Shown in pieces: positions 34,138 through 37,214 of a stretch of 37,214 nucleotides of DNA (position 1 is the first letter of the stretch; each line of letters begins with the position of its first letter). This DNA comes from JAVBJV01 sp031555315 (GTDB lineage Bacteria; Pseudomonadota; Alphaproteobacteria; Acetobacterales; Acetobacteraceae), in NCBI GenBank assembly GCA_031555315.1, contig JAVBUO010000032.1:1-37214 (forward strand). The letters run 5' to 3'. The translations under genes and the position numbers were made by a program. The notes beneath the pieces were generated by a model. The model had not been told where the DNA came from. It made no database searches and saw nothing but the letters and a program-made list of their open reading frames with translations.

Positions 34138-35113
34138 CACTGCCTCCCTGCTGCCATTTGCGGCGCGCGAGCGCGAAGTACGAGAACAGCGTGGCGAAGA
34201 TCAGGAACGGGATCATCGATACGGCGATCGCCGCACCTTCGGCCAGTTGTCCGCCGGGGATGCCGCGCTGGAACGCCAGTGTCGCCATCAGATGCGTCGA
34301 ATTGATCGGTCCGCCGCGGGTGATCGCGTAGACCAGCTGGAAATCGGTGAAGGTGAACAGCACCGAAAAGGTCAGCACGATGGCGAGGATCGGTAGCAGC
34401 ATCGGAAAGGTGATGTAACGGAAACGCTGCCACGGTGTCGCGCCGTCGAGCAGCGCCGCTTCGTACAGCGATGGCGATATCGTCTGCAACCCGGCCAGCA
34501 GGCTGATGGCGACGAACGGGATGCCGCGCCAGACATTGGCGACGATCAGCGAGAAACGCGCCGACCACGGCGTGCCGAGAAAATCGATATACCGCTCGCG
34601 CACTCCCAGCACATCGACCAGCATGTACGAAATAATCGAAAATTGCGGATCATAAATCCACCAGAAGGCGATCGCCGACAGCACGGTCGGCACGATCCAC
34701 GGCAGCAGGATGATGGCGCGCAGGATCGCCTTGAACGGCAGATGCTGGTTCAGCAGCAGCGCCAGCCAGAGTCCCAGCCCGAATTTCAGCACGGTGGCGA
34801 CGGCGGTGTAAAAGACCGTGTAGCCGACCGCCATCCAGAATACCGGGTCTTCGGCCAGATAGTGAAAATTCTCGAGCCCGACGTAACGGCCCGGGCGGCC
34901 GATGCTGGCATCGGTGAAAGCCAGCCAGATGCCGAGGCCGAGCGGATAGGTGAGGAACACCGCCAGCAGTCCGATCGCCGGCGTCAGGCACAGGACGACC
35001 AGGAACGCTTTGTTGTCGAACAGCCGCGTCAGGGCGGATGCGCGCGGCCGGGCGCGCATCCAGTCCTGCACCGATGCATCCTGTACAACCGCGAGGCCGG
35101 CATCGCTGGCCAT
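34130..35113 (-). CDS. ABC sugar-type importer, permease (MalF-like)
   Basis: This is the first inner-membrane subunit of the importer. The 327 residues start with a cytoplasmic stretch of about 35 residues and then six transmembrane helices. Conserved blocks are FLTYPLGLGIWLAFTDASIG, GLENFHYLAEDPVFW, NQHLPFKAILRAIILLPWIV and the EAA loop YEAALLDGATPWQRFRYITF. The family resemblance is to UgpA/MalF-type permeases. Only 4 bp separate it from the binding-protein gene, and 8 bp overlap the next permease. Confidence 0.92.
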   Translation of the reverse strand: MASDAGLAVVQDASVQDWMRARPRASALTRLFDNKAFLVVLCLTPAIGLLAVFLTYPLGLGIWLAFTDASIGRPGRYVGLENFHYLAEDPVFWMAVGYTVFYTAVATVLKFGLGLWLALLLNQHLPFKAILRAIILLPWIVPTVLSAIAFWWIYDPQFSIISYMLVDVLGVRERYIDFLGTPWSARFSLIVANVWRGIPFVAISLLAGLQTISPSLYEAALLDGATPWQRFRYITFPMLLPILAIVLTFSVLFTFTDFQLVYAITRGGPINSTHLMATLAFQRGIPGGQLAEGAAIAVSMIPFLIFATLFSYFALARRKWQQGGSDE

Positions 35114-35117
35114 CGTG

Positions 35118-36452
35118 CTATGTCCGGTAGTAGCGCTGGATGCGCCGTGCGGCTTCCTTCGCCGCGTCTTCGGGCGTCGCCTGCCCCGATGCGACGGCGG
35201 CGCACATCTGCACGGTCACGTATTCGGCGGTCACCGCCCCCGATGCTTCGGTGATCGGGCCCTTGTAGCCGTTCCAGAACTGGTTGTCGCAGGTGTCGCG
35301 ATAGACCAGGATCTTCGGGTCCGATTTCCACACCGCGCTTTCGCGATAGGCGCGCAGCGGATGCGCCCAGTACCCGTAACAGCCGGTCAGCCAGGTGTCG
35401 TACTGCTCGGCCTCCATCATGAACTGGATATAGGCCTTGGCCGCGTTCTTGAAGCGGCTGTGGTTGAACACCATCGCGTTCAGCATCAGCGCGGTTTGCG
35501 GCGATTTGCCGACGGCGCCGAACGGCATCGACGAATGGTTCATGTCGGCGGCGATCGCGGCGGTGGCCGGGTCGTTCTTGATGGCGAAGTACATCGACAC
35601 GCCATTCTGTGTCATCCCGACCTCGCCAGCCGCGAACGCCTTGTTGTTGCTGGGATCGAGCCACGACAGCGTGCCGGGGATGAAGGTCTTGTACAGTTCC
35701 TTGATGTAGTTCAGCGCGGCGACGGTCTCGCGGCTGTTGATGGCGACCTTGCCGGCTTCGTCCACCGTGCAGGCGCCGTGCGACCACAGCACCCAGTTGG
35801 TGAACGAATTGCCGTCGCCCACCGCGTTACCCAGCGCGAAGCCGGGCGGATGGCCGATGCGTTGCAGGCCCTGGCACAGCTTCAGGAAATTTTCGTGATC
35901 CATCGGGATCTGTTCGAACCCGGCTTCCTTCACCCACGATGTGCGATACACGCATGGCCCGCCCGATCCGCCCATCGGGATCGAGATCCAGGTGTCGGTG
36001 CCGTGTTTCTTGCCGAGCTTTTCGGCCAGGAACATCCAGCCGCCGTATTTCGTGCCGAGATAATTGGCGACGTCGTTCATCGGCACGAGCTTGTCGGCGA
36101 ACAGGTGCGGATCGTCGGGCCAGCCGACCACCACATCGGGGCCGGCGCCGGTGCGCGCCGACACGGCGGTCTGCGGGCGCAGATCTTCCCAGCCGACAAA
36201 GTCGACACGTACTTGCACGCCGGTCTTTTCTGTGAAGCGCGCCGTGTTGGCGCGGAAGATCACTTCATCGGGTTCGACGAACTTGGTGGGACGCAGCACG
36301 CGCAATGTCGCGCCGGATTCGATGGGCAGGTTCGGCGGTGTCGCCGCGGCGGTCGGAATTGCCGAAGGCTGGGCGCGCGACGACAGGGCAGAGGCGGTCG
36401 CCAGACCGGCGCCTAGCGCCAGTGCGGACCGGCGCGTGATCTTGATGTCCAT
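35118..36452 (-). CDS. ABC sugar-type importer, Tat-exported binding protein
   Basis: The periplasmic receptor delivers substrate to the permease. The 444 residues start with a twin-arginine signal, MDIKITRRSALALGAGLATA, cut near SRAQP. The mature part has the two-lobe type B fold of family-1 solute-binding proteins: FTEKTGVQVRVDFVGWEDLR, GPDVVVGWPDDPHLFADKLV, the segment around VNYIKELYKTF, FAAGEVGMTQNGVSM and a late WNGYKGPITEASGAVTAEYV. AAGGGGGAA lies upstream of the ATG. Tat export is unusual but not rare for such receptors in this class. The ligand may be a sugar, polyol or glycerol phosphate; it cannot be decided here. Confidence 0.92.
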   Translation of the reverse strand: MDIKITRRSALALGAGLATASALSSRAQPSAIPTAAATPPNLPIESGATLRVLRPTKFVEPDEVIFRANTARFTEKTGVQVRVDFVGWEDLRPQTAVSARTGAGPDVVVGWPDDPHLFADKLVPMNDVANYLGTKYGGWMFLAEKLGKKHGTDTWISIPMGGSGGPCVYRTSWVKEAGFEQIPMDHENFLKLCQGLQRIGHPPGFALGNAVGDGNSFTNWVLWSHGACTVDEAGKVAINSRETVAALNYIKELYKTFIPGTLSWLDPSNNKAFAAGEVGMTQNGVSMYFAIKNDPATAAIAADMNHSSMPFGAVGKSPQTALMLNAMVFNHSRFKNAAKAYIQFMMEAEQYDTWLTGCYGYWAHPLRAYRESAVWKSDPKILVYRDTCDNQFWNGYKGPITEASGAVTAEYVTVQMCAAVASGQATPEDAAKEAARRIQRYYRT

Positions 36453-36478
36453 TGAGCGGTTCCCCCTTGATGTGTGTT

Positions 36479-37214
36479 TCAGGCGTTCATGCGTGTTCCG
36501 TTCTCGGCGTCGAAGACATGGGCAAGGTGCGGTGTGGGCGAGACGCGGATCACCTCGCCGGGGCGGGCGGCGATGCGTTCGCGGAAGGTGCAGGTCAGCG
36601 GCGCATCGCCGATGCGGACCGAGACCTGTGTTTCGGGGCCGGTCGGTTCCACCACCTGCACGGTGGCGGCAGCCCCGCCGACGTCGATCTGCATGTGTTC
36701 CGGGCGCACACCATAGATCGCGGGCCGCGCCGCGCCGTTCGGCGTGCCGGGCGGTAACGCGAACGCAAGGTCACCGGCACGGAACGCGCCGTGTTCGATG
36801 GTGCCGCGCAGGAAGTTCATGGCGGGCGAGCCGATGAAGCCGGCCACGAAGATGTTGGTCGGGTTGTCGTACAGGAACTGCGGCGGCCCGACCTGCTGCA
36901 GGATGCCGCCCTTGATCACCGCGACCCGGTCACCCATGGTCATGGCTTCGATCTGATCATGGGTGACATACAGCGTAGTCACATTCAGGTCGTGCTGCAC
37001 CTGGGCGATCTCGGCCCGCATCTGCACGCGCAGCTTGGCGTCCAGGTTCGACAGCGGCTCGTCCATCAGAAACACCTGGGGCTCCCGCACGATCGCCCGG
37101 CCCATCGCGACCCGCTGCCGCTGACCGCCTGACAACTGCTTGGGTTTGCGCTCCAGCATCGGCCCGAGTTCCAGCATGTCGGCGGCCTTCTGAACCCGCC
37201 GGTTGATCTCCGCC
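36479..37214 (-). CDS. ABC sugar-type importer, ATPase (MalK/UgpC-like), partial
   Basis: The gene runs off the right edge, so the N-terminal part with Walker A is not visible; about 244 residues remain. Seen are the signature LSGGQRQRVAMGRAIVREPQ, Walker B VFLMDEPLSNLDAKLR, the switch histidine in TTLYVTHDQIEAMTMGDRVA and a C-terminal TOBE domain with YGVRPEHMQIDV and VEPTGPETQVSVRIGDAPL. The combination marks the MsmX/UgpC/MalK branch. It precedes the binding protein by 26 bp on the same strand, so the operon order is ATPase, receptor, then two permeases. Confidence 0.95.
   Translation of the reverse strand, partial: AEINRRVQKAADMLELGPMLERKPKQLSGGQRQRVAMGRAIVREPQVFLMDEPLSNLDAKLRVQMRAEIAQVQHDLNVTTLYVTHDQIEAMTMGDRVAVIKGGILQQVGPPQFLYDNPTNIFVAGFIGSPAMNFLRGTIEHGAFRAGDLAFALPPGTPNGAARPAIYGVRPEHMQIDVGGAAATVQVVEPTGPETQVSVRIGDAPLTCTFRERIAARPGEVIRVSPTPHLAHVFDAENGTRMNA

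Overview
The window is about 37 kb of GC-rich chromosome from an alphaproteobacterium. The strongest taxonomic signal is the hemC-hemD-mic60-hemY cluster, an arrangement known from Alphaproteobacteria. The AcnA aconitase, the etfBA-hbd operon behind a HIG1-type twin-membrane protein, and tsaD near gpsA fit the same class. A Rhodospirillales-like lineage (in the broad sense, including Acetobacteraceae-like groups) is my best guess, but the sequence alone does not fix the family. Nearly all genes are housekeeping or transport genes. I see no CRISPR array, no prophage and no obvious multi-gene defence island.

Layout. Positions 1-600 hold the end of an IS5-family element that cuts into an AT-richer small membrane-protein gene. 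From 0.6 to 7.5 kb come acnA (minus), ccmAB for haem export (plus), three small secreted or lipid-anchored proteins (minus) and a solo Mrr-type restriction enzyme (minus). From 7.5 to 10.5 kb is a minus-strand tsaD-rlmJ-gpsA operon. From 10.6 to 17.6 kb are the tetrapyrrole genes hemC, hemD, mic60, hemY and, after the antisense nnrS, hemN. From 17.6 to 24.6 kb, all on the minus strand, come a frameshifted secreted protein, a drug exporter of the major facilitator superfamily (MFS), uppP, an orphan TRAP binding protein and a large MscS channel. From 24.8 to 27.8 kb is the plus-strand HIG1-etfB-etfA-hbd group. From 27.8 to 31.2 kb are a palindromic intergenic repeat, an Hsp20 gene with an internal stop, a gene of unknown function, a tRNA-Ala(GGC) and a flavocytochrome-type reductase. 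From 31.2 kb to the end are kup and a four-gene carbohydrate-type ABC importer whose ATPase gene runs off the right edge.

How the genes fit together. Haem supply is the clearest theme: HemC, HemD and HemN act in the pathway, and CcmAB exports haem-related cargo for cytochrome c maturation. Mic60 and HemY are inner-membrane proteins tied to bioenergetic membranes, and NnrS relates to nitric-oxide or anaerobic physiology. Electron flow from acyl-CoA oxidation is served by EtfAB and 3-hydroxyacyl-CoA dehydrogenase.

The unusual signals are small-scale. There are four separate short tandem duplications: 21 bp inside ccmA, 14 bp at the hemD/mic60 junction, 23 bp imperfect in the MFS exporter promoter, and 15 bp in the gene at 28.6-29.3 kb. 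There are three damaged genes: the IS-truncated membrane protein, the frameshifted secreted protein and the amber-interrupted Hsp20. The 14-bp duplication creates a five-codon mini-cistron with ATGA overlaps on both sides. I found no clearly new multi-gene system. The best candidates for undescribed biology are that mini-cistron, the repeats in the exporter promoter and the two-repeat periplasmic protein at 5.8-6.4 kb.
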